Below, in pieces: positions 1 to 9,400 of a stretch of DNA of 64,000 nucleotides. The translations under genes were made by a program, and so were the position numbers. Below the pieces are notes generated by a model, which worked only from the letters and a program-made list of their open reading frames with translations, was not told where the DNA came from and did no database searches. Each line of letters starts with the position of its first letter. Position 1 is the stretch's first letter. Source of the stretch: Stentor roeselii (taxonomy: Eukaryota; Ciliophora; Heterotrichea; Heterotrichida; Stentoridae); NCBI GenBank assembly GCA_006503475.1, contig RSEH01000016.1:62001-126000 (forward strand), in the 5' to 3' direction.

Positions 1-1745
1 GTCGGAATAAGTCCTCCAAGTTCAGCTTTAAAGACAAGAGACACTTGAGTGGCTTTTTTTCCGATGGGCCTGCAAACGATGCCTCCACTGAGAACTTTTC
101 CTTTCACAGCTTCTGGATTGACGAGGATTTTATCGTCGTCCATGTTGTTGAGAAGAAGAGTGAATCCTTTTTCACATGGAAAGTCTTTCACGTGACATCT
201 GCGCGCGACCCACTCGCGAGGAGTCAGGCCTTTTACTGTCTTTGCCTGGAAATGACAGACGTCGAAGTAAGGCCGGACTTCTAAGACTGTAAAACAAGAA
301 AAAATTCCCTCGTCTGGCTTTGTCAGGTCTGATTTTAATAATACGTTTAAGACTTGCTCGGGAGGACGGGGCATCGATGAGAAGCCTTTTATCATGATTA
401 GACCTTTTTGACTTAGAGCTCGGCACATCACTGTTAGCTTACCGTCTTGAAGAAGGGTTACCCATTCTTTTGGAAGGACTTGCATTGCTTCTAAAGCTAC
501 AAGGGCCATGAAGTCTCCAGCGTTCGGGTGGCTTAGAGTGGGAAGTTGGGGCTTTTCTTCTAGTATGCTGGGCTCAACCTGGCTGATTTCAAGAGTTTGA
601 AACGGATTCATAAGTCCTAATTTCTGATACTCAGTAGGTTCCGGTTCTCTATTAGGAATATAAATATAGTTAAACAGCGAAGTCTGTCGAGTTTCCAAAT
701 CCTCATCATCAGTGATTTCATTATCCGACAATGTTTTATGTTCCTGTTCCTTCGAAACCGGTTTGATCAAAGCATAAAGAATCTTATCCTGTTCTTTTTC
801 CCTATGTTTTTTCGGAATCACTCTATCAACTGACGCGCATCGTCTAACAAGTAGTTCCTGCGACTTATTCTTCGGGATTTGTTTAACAAGATTTTTTATC
901 TGCTCAGCTTTATCCGGTTTTTTCGGCAAGTCGTACTTCATCGGCAAGTCATCCATAAAATACGCATTTGAAGGAATAAACTTCATCAAATCAGGAATAC
1001 TATCTTCAGAGATGCCCATCGGAGCCTTGTCCTTATCACATTTTTTTTTCTTAAGAATCGCATCAACTTTCGAGTCATTTAAAATCATTTTAATCTCCTT
1101 TATCACTTCAGGCTCGTTAGCACCTGCCATGGTAAGTAGTCCAAGTATCTGAATGAAGAACTTTCTTAATTTTTCAACGATTTTATCATCAGAGAAGTCG
1201 TCATGAATGAGACTTTTCATGTCGACGGTGCCATAAAGTAAGTTGATATGACAGAATTCGGACTTCATGAATTCGATGATTCTAAATGAAAGTTACTCGT
1301 CGATGGGATTTTTCAGGTTCGGGTGGTAAAGCTCGATGAAGATTGAAGGCCGGAACTCGTCGATGACCCTTTCGATGATCCTCATGTAAGCCTTATGAGA
1401 GAAAAGTTCTCCGTACTCTTTCAAGAACTGGACAAAAGACATGAGTCGTCGCTCGTACTCGATTTCAGGTCGTTCTTCGACGTATAAGACTGGAAGATGC
1501 CTCAATGGTCGAAGAATTCCTGATTTCAAAATGTGGTGAGTCACTTCGCTGCCTAGTTCTTTGAAGATCAGGTTCTTCGCAAGTAGAATCGAGCAGGAAA
1601 GGTGCTTGATGAGGTCCTGAGTATTTCTTACATATCCATGTGCGTAGTGCTTTTCAGTCTTCGAAAGTCCTTTCAATATCGGCTTCGGGAAGTACTCTCT
1701 GAAGGTTACTTCACTGTTACGTCTTTTGCGTTTTTTGTAAATCAT
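1..1745 (-). CDS. START-domain lipid-binding protein, 3' end cut by window edge
   Basis: The ATG is at 1745. The first reading frame stops at 1293, but removing a 15-nt intron (1282-1296) gives an open frame that reaches base 1, so about 576 residues are visible and the C terminus lies outside. The N-terminal 350 residues are charged and match no family I know. The last 150 or so look like a START (StAR-related lipid transfer) domain: the order VLEVRPYFDVCHF, then LTPREWVARR, then GGIVCRPIGKKATQVSLVF matches conserved strands of that fold, which holds a lipid or sterol in a hydrophobic pocket. The domain is cut just before its C-terminal helix. The start codon lies 21 bp from the stop of the CHFR-like gene on the same strand. 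The START call is family knowledge applied to visible motifs; the ligand is unknown. Confidence 0.75.
1282..1296 (-). other. 15-nt intron
   Basis: On the minus strand this reads GTAACTTTCATTTAG. It carries an in-frame TAA, and its removal joins GA to A of a Glu codon and keeps the frame open to the window edge. Confidence 0.9.
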
Positions 1746-1766
1746 TTCTAACTATTATATTTTCGT

Positions 1767-3239
1767 CTATTTACATTTTACATTCGCACAGATATGGTTC
1801 AACTTCTGCGCATGGGCCAGGTTGTGCTTCTGTGTCTTGCACTCTTTGCCATACCAGCACTTTGACCTGTTTTTAATAACTGGGTCGAGGTCGTTTTCGA
1901 TCAATTCTCGGTATTTGTAGATCAGGAAGTCCCAGAGAAGTCCTGAGCAGTCTCCACAGATGAAGGACTGTTTGTTTAAGAAGACTTTTCTTCCGACTGT
2001 TTAAAAGTTACCCAGGTCGATTTCCCATTTGTTTACTTCCATTGCGTCCATCATTTCTTGTGAGATGATATTCAAGGTAAGGCCTCGTCTTCTGATGTAG
2101 TCGTTTATAATGTTTTGCTCGTATTTGTTCTCAGAGATGCTCGAAGGACGGATCGCTGTGAAGACGGTATTTTTGTATGAGTCAACGGGATTTATACCGA
2201 CTCGACATCTGCCCGTTCTCCAGTAGAGGTTGCAGTAACCTCTGTCGCAAGTTGCGCATTTTTGGTTCAGGTTTCTATCGGGCATGTAGGTTTTGCATCC
2301 GAAGCACTGTAAATGAACTTGTCCTTGAATGCACTTGTAACCTTCTACAAGTTTTGTGCACTGCCTGCAAATATTCTGCACAGCCTGTTGTCTAACCGCA
2401 GCAACTCCACTTCCGGCTCTAGCCCTAGCCCTAGCCCTTCCCCTAAAAGCAGGTGCAATTTCTTCACTATCACTAGTTGCACTTCCATCAGATTTAAAGT
2501 CAGTTTTATTCAAAACGACTCTATCCACCTTGAACTTATTAGCTGCATCAAGTTCATCGAGTTCTTCTTTATTTCTCTTGGCCTCTGGGTGTTTTGCGAA
2601 GTAGGCATCAACCAGATTAACAATAACATGTGACTTTTTCACTTCATTCACTTTAGCCCTGCAGCTGGGGCACTCGACATTGCCCCGTCCATGCCAATCA
2701 GAAAAGCATCCTCCACAGAAGTTATGCATGCAAGGATATAACGAAACCGGCTGAAACATGACTTCCATGCAAATCTGACAGATGACAGTACTTTTTATCT
2801 TCTCGTCCATATCATTGTCCTTTTTTTCATCTGAAACAAGCCGCTTCTCTACTTTTGACTCTTCATTTTTCCGCTTGTCTTGCTTGATTTCTTCGAATTT
2901 AAAGCCGATTTTTGACTTTTCGTCGACTTGAGGCGCACGAAGGATGTCAAGTTGACTTGACCAGTCCGCTGTCAGCTTGTTTCCTTTGCCGATCTGAATG
3001 GGAAGTACTTTTTGGTTGTTGAGGAAGGTGCCGTTGGTTGAGAGGTCCTCTACTTCTATCTTCCATTCATTTCCGGTATTTGTTAATGATAGTTTGCAGT
3101 GGGTTGAACTGCATCGGTTGTCTTCTATCTTGATACTGCAGGAGGAACCTCGACCTATTGTCAGGGTTTGCATGTTGTCGAGAAGGTCGATGTTTTTGAT
3201 TTTTTCCGGGTTTATGGAGATCAAACGACCTATCAGCAT
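1767..3239 (-). CDS. CHFR: CHFR-like E3 ubiquitin ligase (FHA + RING + Cys-rich + PBZ)
   Basis: 485 residues after removal of a 15-nt intron at 1997-2011. An FHA domain (about 20-95) has TIGRGSS and LSTNGTFLN, the phosphothreonine-binding signature. A RING finger follows with canonical C3HC4 spacing (C154, C157, C170, H172, C175, C178, C190, C193). A Cys-rich region covers about 285-350. The second exon adds a C-terminal poly(ADP-ribose)-binding zinc finger: CWYGKEC, then two His ending in LNHIC, as in vertebrate CHFR. CHFR is a nuclear ubiquitin ligase acting in the antephase checkpoint and in PAR-dependent DNA-damage responses. All four modules in the right order make orthology likely. The linker carries an RARARARA run from a short hexamer repeat near 2.41-2.44 kb. 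The start is preceded by TTAATAAACA. Confidence 0.88.
1997..2011 (-). other. 15-nt intron in the CHFR-like gene
   Basis: Reads GTAACTTTTAAACAG on the minus strand. Splicing replaces a premature TAA with the exon that encodes the PBZ zinc finger, which is strong functional support. Confidence 0.92.
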
Positions 3240-4153
3240 TGTTTATTAAGAGAAGTTTGGATTTAGAATTTTTTGTGATTTTTTTATGTGGATTGGAGTT
3301 TGGATTAAGAATGACTTGGGTAGGATTTGGTTGAAAGGTGAATTGATGATGATGGAGTTTTGGAAGAATTGGCGAGGTGATGTGATGTGATGTGGGAAGT
3401 GTTTATTAGGGTGATTATTGGAGTTTTATTTGGATGATTCTTTGGTTAAGGATGAATAAACTTCAGTAGTTTAATTTTAGTTTAATGGATTATTGATTGT
3501 TAGACTTTGTGTTCTTTCTGGGTATATCAAATAGGAAAATCCATATTTAATAAAATTTCAAAAGATATTTATTATCATTTTGTAAACTAGTTTCCGTAAT
3601 CTACACAAAGAATTTAAAAAATATCTTTTAAGATATTTTTCAGTATGTCTATAAACATTCCTCAAACATGAAAATATAAGAGTGAAAAAATATCTTTAAT
3701 TATAAAAGGCTTTAAAACCAGGAAATCTGCTAAAAATATCTAGTTTTGTTTCAATTTCATCAATCGCAGATTTTGCAAGTTATTATCAAAAAATATCTTT
3801 TACAAGTTTGAGGAAAAAATCTTTGATTTTTCTGAAAACTATCAAAAAATATCCAAACTTCTTTCATTTTAATGAAGATATTTTTCTTTAATAGAATCCA
3901 AAAAATATCCTAGCTGCCTTAAATAATTTTCTTAATCATTAGACTAATACTATTATTTCAATATCTTAAATTTGCTATAAAATAATTGTTTATTATGCAA
4001 GGCCTAAAGGATCTTTAGACTCTTCATAATAATTTATTCCATTTGAATCAAGCTACTCCTCGTATATTTCAATTAATCCATCCCAAAATGCTAAACTATT
4101 TCTAATCAAAAGCTATCCTATTTCCCTATAAATACATCCTTCTAATAAACTTA
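3240..4153. other. Intergenic region with a cluster of AAATATC motifs
   Basis: No convincing gene in 914 bp. The first 250 bp are T/G rich. Between about 3560 and 3910 there are roughly nine copies of AAATATC or its complement GATATTT, mostly as AAAAATATCTTT. Near 4120-4150 a CTATTTCC and a CTATAAATA precede the decayed Ran copy. Confidence 0.6.
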
Positions 4154-4798
4154 ATGGTAGAATCTGAAATTGAGTTCAAATTAGTTCTAGTCGGAGATGG
4201 AGGTGTCGGAAAAACAACATTTTTGAATCGTCATGTGACAGAAACAAGACGTCAACTGTATATGAGATATGAAATGTTCGAGCTAAAATTCTCAACTAAT
4301 CATGGTAAAATCATCTTCACTATTTTTGATACATTGGGTCAAGAAAGATTAGGCGGAATTCGGGATGGCTTCTTTATAGGAAATCATTGTGGCATGATAA
4401 TGTTCGATGTGACTTCAAGAATCTCCTACAAAAACATTAGAGATTGGCATCGTGATATTTAAAGAGTGTGTGAAAATATTCCTATTGTCGTTGTGGGTAA
4501 CAAGGTTGATGTTAAAGATCGGAAAGTCAAGGCAAAATCTATGACTTATCATAGAAAATTTAATTTGCAGTACTTTGATATCTCAGCTAAGGCAAACTAT
4601 CAGCTGGATAAACCCTTCTTATGGCTCGCTAGGCAACTATGTGGAGATCCTCAGTTGGTCTTTATTAAGAATTGTTTGTTGAAACCTCCTGAAATTGAAA
4701 TTGATGAACAACAGATGGAATTTATTATGAAAGAACGTCAAGAAATGGAAGATTTAAATAGTATTCATTTCGGTGAAGGTGGTGAGGATGAATTTTAG
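4154..4798 (+). pseudogene. Decayed Ran GTPase paralogue
   Basis: This copy aligns end to end with the intact Ran gene 0.3 kb downstream, including P-loop [13 protein letters not shown] and the SAK-like loop, and ends in an acidic tail. It is broken by an in-frame TAA at 4460-4462, where the paralogue has an Ile codon. No GT-AG 15-mer can remove it, and the flanks align without a gap. Switch I has lost three residues and the ATVGVEV effector motif. DTAGQE is changed to DTLGQE. It is A/T richer than the working copy. It is most simply a tandem duplicate decaying as a pseudogene. The alternative, two short peptides or stop read-through, is less likely because switch I, needed for all Ran effectors, is also gone. 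Confidence 0.8.
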
Positions 4799-5106
4799 AA
4801 AGGTGTTATCCTATAAATTAATCAAAAGAATATCCTCAACTCTTTTTTTAAACTTATTTAATCTGAATACTTACATGACTTGATTTAACTGGATTCTTTC
4901 AAAATTAAAACCCATGCTCAACTAAAATATAATTAAGGTCACAAAATAATATATAATCTCTTTATTGAAGGAATCTGGCTTCATTATTAATTCAATTGAA
5001 AAGATATAGTTAACAAATATTAAAGATATAAATTCCTATTTTCCTATTTCCGATCTTCTATTTCCTATTTTCTTCTAAAAAAGATATCTTATTCTATCTC
5101 AAATAA
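4799..5106. other. Intergenic region upstream of Ran
   Basis: 308 bp of A/T-rich sequence without a gene. The last 110 bp hold GATAT-containing motifs and several copies of CTATTTCC or CTATTTTC, which are also present just upstream of the decayed copy. These are candidates for a shared promoter inherited through the duplication. Confidence 0.5.
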
Positions 5107-5763
5107 ATGGTAGATACTGCAGTCGAGTTCAAATTAGTCCTAATCGGTGACGGTGGTGTTGGAAAAACAACTTTTGTGAAGAGGCACATGACGGGCGAAT
5201 ACGAAAAAAGATACATCGCTACAGTTGGAGTTGAAGTTCACCCGCTTAGGTTTTCCACTACTCGAGGCAACGTCGTTTTCAACGTTTGGGACACAGCAGG
5301 ACAAGAAAAACTCTCTGGACTTCGTGATGGTTACTACATCGGAGGTCAATGTGGAATCATCATGTTCGACGTGACCTCGAGGATCACTTACAAGAACGTT
5401 CCGAAGTGGCACCGTGATCTGATCCGAGTTTGTGAAAACATTCCAATTGTCCTGGTGGGCAATAAAGTCGATGTAAAGGATCGAAAAGTTAAAGCCAAGC
5501 AGATCACTTACCACAGACGACATAATTTGCAGTATTTTGATGTCTCTGCTAAAAGCAACTACCAGTTTGAAAAGCCTTTTCTCTGGCTTGCAAGGCGACT
5601 AAGCGGAGATCCTCAGCTCAGCCTGACTGAAACATGTGCATTGAAAGCAGCTGAGGTCATGATCGACCAAGAGCAAATGAACTTGATTCTCAAGGAACAG
5701 CAAGAAATGGAAGCCCTTAAAAACGCTCCTTTGCCAGATGAAGGTGAAGACGAGCTAATGTAG
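5107..5763 (+). CDS. RAN: GTP-binding nuclear protein Ran
   Basis: 218 residues, close to the usual 214-220. All G motifs are present: [14 protein letters not shown] (P-loop), [10 protein letters not shown] (switch I with the conserved Thr), WDTAGQE (switch II with the catalytic Gln), GNKVD and [25 protein letters not shown]-like and KDRKVKAK stretches are Ran-specific and separate it from Rab and Rho. The tail PDEGEDELM matches the acidic DEDDDL switch of Ran. Ran drives nuclear import and export and spindle assembly through its RCC1/RanGAP cycle. Its stop lies 13 bp from the stop of the convergent CCDC47-like gene. Confidence 0.97.
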   Translation: MVDTAVEFKLVLIGDGGVGKTTFVKRHMTGEYEKRYIATVGVEVHPLRFSTTRGNVVFNVWDTAGQEKLSGLRDGYYIGGQCGIIMFDVTSRITYKNVPKWHRDLIRVCENIPIVLVGNKVDVKDRKVKAKQITYHRRHNLQYFDVSAKSNYQFEKPFLWLARRLSGDPQLSLTETCALKAAEVMIDQEQMNLILKEQQEMEALKNAPLPDEGEDELM

Positions 5764-5776
5764 TAATAGTATCTTC

Positions 5777-6481
5777 TTAGCTAATAATCTGCAGTACTCT
5801 CGAAACCACATTCATCACGAAATTAATCTGTTTTTCAATCTCGTCTTCACAGTATTCAAAAGTCGCTTTGATCAACAAATTAGAGTTGCTAACAACCTGA
5901 ATTTCAGAAGAAACATACAAAAGCTTCAAACTTTTCTGACACGATTTAAAAGCATTCATCACATCATTCTTCAAAATCCTATCAACCATTCCTTTATTCT
6001 CTCCAATGAACAAAAACCCGTCATTCAAGTCAAACTTAGGAAGTCTCGGCAAGTCTTCATAAAACTCGATTTTATGTTTCAAGTCTTTTAAAATCACTCC
6101 GAAGACCATTTCTTTTCTGTTTAAGTTAAACAAAGGAACCTCATAACAAACAGTATCCTTGACCTGTCCCCAAAGACTAGAAACAATCCTTGTGATAAAG
6201 TCTTGTCTTCTAACAAGTTCAAGTTTTCCAAGGCAATAAGCGACTCCAGGGCAGTCAGTACAAGCGATGCTAAACAAGTTGGTCCTTTCCTGCCTATTCA
6301 CTTCTTACAACACTTCTTTATTCACATTGCCGAAGCTTTTTTTCAGTTCAAACTGTGCCCGGTTAAACCAAACAGCAGCTCTTTTACAGTTCAAGTCCCT
6401 TCCATTGAAAAACATGATCAAGTAAACCCCAGCAAAAACAATGAAAAAGTTACTAAAAGTCCACTGAAAGCCTTCAATCAT
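5777..6481 (-). CDS. Short CCDC47-like ER membrane protein (DUF1682)
   Basis: 229 residues after removing a 15-nt intron (6294-6308). It begins with one hydrophobic segment (residues about 5-25), then KRAAVWFNRAQFEL, then LVRRQDFITRIVSSLWGQV. These align in order and spacing with the membrane segment, the AWFN motif and the LKRQDLLNVLARM stretch of vertebrate CCDC47, a calcium-binding ER protein of the PAT/multipass translocon. It lacks the acidic luminal N terminus, a cleavable signal and the Lys-rich C-terminal coiled coil (human protein 483 residues), so this is a core-only version. The ATG at 6481 is preceded by ACTATAAA and lies 18 bp from the divergent giant gene. The family call rests on recalled sequence and needs an HMM check. 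Confidence 0.6.
6294..6308 (-). other. 15-nt intron in the CCDC47-like gene
   Basis: Reads GTAAGAAGTGAATAG. It contains an in-frame TAA, and removal links the AWFN region to the downstream 170 residues as a Leu codon. Confidence 0.88.
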
Positions 6482-6499
6482 TTTATAGTGACTATAAAT
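6482..6499. promoter_or_regulatory. 18-bp divergent start region with perfect palindrome
   Basis: The whole space between two divergent ATGs contains TTTATAGTGACTATAAA, a perfect 8-bp inverted repeat around one G. Each gene therefore starts with ACTATAAA directly before its ATG. The same TATAAA-ATG arrangement occurs at 18783, 36385, 38514 and 48951. It may be a joint promoter or initiator, or a start-codon context. Confidence 0.6.
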
Positions 6500-9400
6500 A
6501 TGGCCACTACCTCCAACCCCAGCAGTTCAACAGACCTGGTCTTAAAAGTTTCGAAAATTCAGACGACTTCAGAGAACAATCAAGAAATTCTCGAGTCCTG
6601 CAAGTCTTTTTTTTCTCATGAAAACAGAGAAAAAGTAAAAAAACTCTGTGAATTGGAAGACCTGGGAAAGACTGGGTCAGTTCCTCTTATCACATTTGGA
6701 AGAGTCCTTCGGTATATGGGCTTTCGACTGCTCTTTGAAGAGATCAAGAAGTTCGTCTTGCTGATCAACGTTTACAATGAAGGGAAAGACCGAGTTTTTT
6801 ATCAAAAAATCGTTCATTGCATTTTAAGAAAGCTCTTTCGACCGAAACCTTACTTGTTTTACTTGAAGCCCAGTCAAAATCAAGCAGCGAGTAGCATTCA
6901 GAAGTTCTACGTCGCAAGGAAGAACTCGTGGATACGACCTGGTGTGCGACATCCAAGTGTTCTGATGAGAGAACTCGCGAAAAGACTCCATCAAATCAAC
7001 AAACCACTGCTAAAATGCTTCGAACAAGCTGAAAAAAACCGTTGTGGGTATCTGGAAGTCATCGACATTGACCAGATCCTCAGAAATCACGGCATTGACG
7101 CCAACTTTGAAGAATCACGAGAAGTCTTTAAAACAGTTGACAAGCGCCAGGCTGGTAAAGTGAATTATGACAATTTCATCACTGCCTTTGAGAGCTATTT
7201 TTTCGCTCTCAGCAAAAATAATGAAGGGGTCCCGGTGAGTCTGCAAGTGAAAAAAATCATCGGTTCTTTTAAAGATATGTTGAAAGGAACCAAGATCAAC
7301 TGTCTTCAGGCCTTTCGAATGTTTGACTTTGGGGATAAAGGAGTGATCGCTTTTGATGACTTCTTCGAAGTCATCTCGAAAATTGGACTTAAACATTCTC
7401 AGGCTGAGTTGAAGCAGGTCTTTGACTATATCGACACTGGAAGGGATAAATTTCTATCTTTCATTGAATTCGCTTCTGCTTTTTATGATTTGAATGAATC
7501 GCCTATTGAAATTCTTAGAAGACTGGAAATTGAAGAACAGATCAGAAAAGAAGAAGAAGCTAAAAGACTGGCGGAAGAAGAAAGACTTAGAATCATTGAA
7601 GAGGAAAGGAAAAAAATTGAAGATGAAGAAGCGAAAAAAAAAATGGAAGAAGAGGGAAAAGGAAAAAAAGCTGGGAAAAAAGCTGGAAAAGGGTCGAAAG
7701 GAGGAGGAAAAGCTAAAACTGGAAAAGGTGAAACTGGAAAAAAAGAAGCGAAAGCTGGAAAAAAAGCTGGAAAGGGAAAAGGAGGGAAAGCGAAAACTGG
7801 AAAGAAAAATGCGGAACCTCCTCCACCTCCTGAACCGGTTATTGATGAGAATGAAATTAGGTTGCAGGAGTTGAGGGAAATGATGAGGAAGGAGTTCTTG
7901 GAACAGGTTATTTCTACTGCATTGGTTCAGTCGGATTATATGAGGCTTGCTAAGGCTGGACAGCAGAAATTGGAAAATCGACCTGTTGATAAATTTTGTT
8001 TTACTTTTAGTGAGGATTGGACTTGCAGTATTTCTAATCCCATGATTGATACGCTTTGGTTGTCACCTGATCAGGGGTTGACTGGCTACATCGACCAATC
8101 CGGAATGCTAAAAACTCACGACTTACTATCAGGTAACGAGCTTTCCGTTCTCCATCTAGGTACAAAGCCTCCATTCGAGAAGATCCCAATACTCGGTGGA
8201 GCCTGCGACAGTAAAAGCAACCGAATATACATTCTAAACAAGCAGTGGGTGTTAGAAGTCTGGAGTCTTCACGAGAAATCAACAGCTCCATTAAAACGTG
8301 TAAAAGTCCTAAGCAAAGTAGTAGGTTGTGACTATGTCCAAAAGCATTTCGTGGATTCAAACTTCGACAGTCCAGCAAACTTGTTATCCTTATCCGAAAA
8401 CGGAAAAATAATGGTGAACAGCACCTGCGCCGATGGTTTCATTTACTGTTTCGAGCCTGTTTCCCTCACCCTTCTCTGGAGGTCGCGATTGACACTGGAT
8501 GAAATAAAATTAAACAAAGCAATCCTCTCCGCTTATCAAGAATTCGAAGTTTTCATTCAATCCTGCATTAAAATCGGTATCAAAGAAGAAGATTTATTTA
8601 AAATGCTTGACTTGAACGGCACTGGAAGGGTAAATTTCAATGATTTCAGCTCTATTGTTCAAAAAAATAAATTAAATATCAAGGAAGCTACTTTAAAAAA
8701 TATTTTTAAAACTCTTGACCCGAAAAACTTGGGATTTGTTTATTTGGATAAGTTGTTTGCAGGGAAATTTTTGAGGAATTTGGAGTTTTTTAAGGATAAT
8801 TTGGATATGTCGAAGTTGCTTCCTGATTGGGTGAATAATGTTCATGCGAATGAGCAGGTTAAAGATGCTATGTATCGCATTTACTTGGCTTTAGAGAAAA
8901 AAAACTTGAACCCTCAGATTGTTATTGAAAAGTTGAAGACTCATCCTGACTTTTTACCTGATGATGAAGTTGTACCTGTTGAGTTTTTTAAGGAAACTAT
9001 CACTGCAGCTTTAGCACCTGATGTTAAAAGTAATGATTTGGAAATTGTTGTACTTGCTGAAGATCGTGAAGGGACTGGAAAGATTAATTTTGTGAATTTC
9101 TTTGGGAATCTTTCGAGTAAGAAATTGTCACCGAGTGCTTTGATGCAATTGAATAGCCAGTCACTTCCAAGAGACTCACTAAAATACATCCTGCACAAAT
9201 CAATCGAACTAGGAGTGGACCTGTACAAGAAATGCAAAGAACTCGACACAAGTGCAAGTGGAACTCTTCCAAAAGAAACATTCGCGAGTATCCTGCTTTT
9301 AATGCCAATCGGTTTAGACCCCGACTCTCTCTCAGTGGTATTCGACCGTGACCTTACCTTCAACTCCATCGGAAGCATTGACTACCTCGAGATATTCGAG

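Noticed and set aside
45-284. 79-residue plus-strand ORF at the left edge
   Set aside because: It is the antisense shadow of the START-domain gene, whose minus-strand frame is open and motif-bearing.
2405-2445. CCCTAG-type hexamer run as an internal telomere tract
   Set aside because: Only about three units, in frame within the CHFR-like gene, where it encodes an Arg-Ala repeat.
4154-4798. In-frame TAA at 4460 as reassigned codon or intron
   Set aside because: TAA, TAG and TGA all end genes in this window, no GT-AG 15-mer spans it, and the paralogue aligns without a gap.
6399-6413. GTTTTTCAATGGAAG as another 15-nt intron in the CCDC47-like gene
   Set aside because: The frame is open through it without a stop, the GTT start is atypical, and retaining it gives the better length match to CCDC47.
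6203-6499. N-terminal extension of the giant protein
   Set aside because: The extension overlaps the CCDC47-like coding exon on the other strand. The ATG at 6500 has the CTATAAAT context and leaves an 18-bp divergent gap.
7494-7874. 126-residue Lys-rich ORF
   Set aside because: Shadow in another frame of the Lys/Gly-rich stretch of the giant gene.
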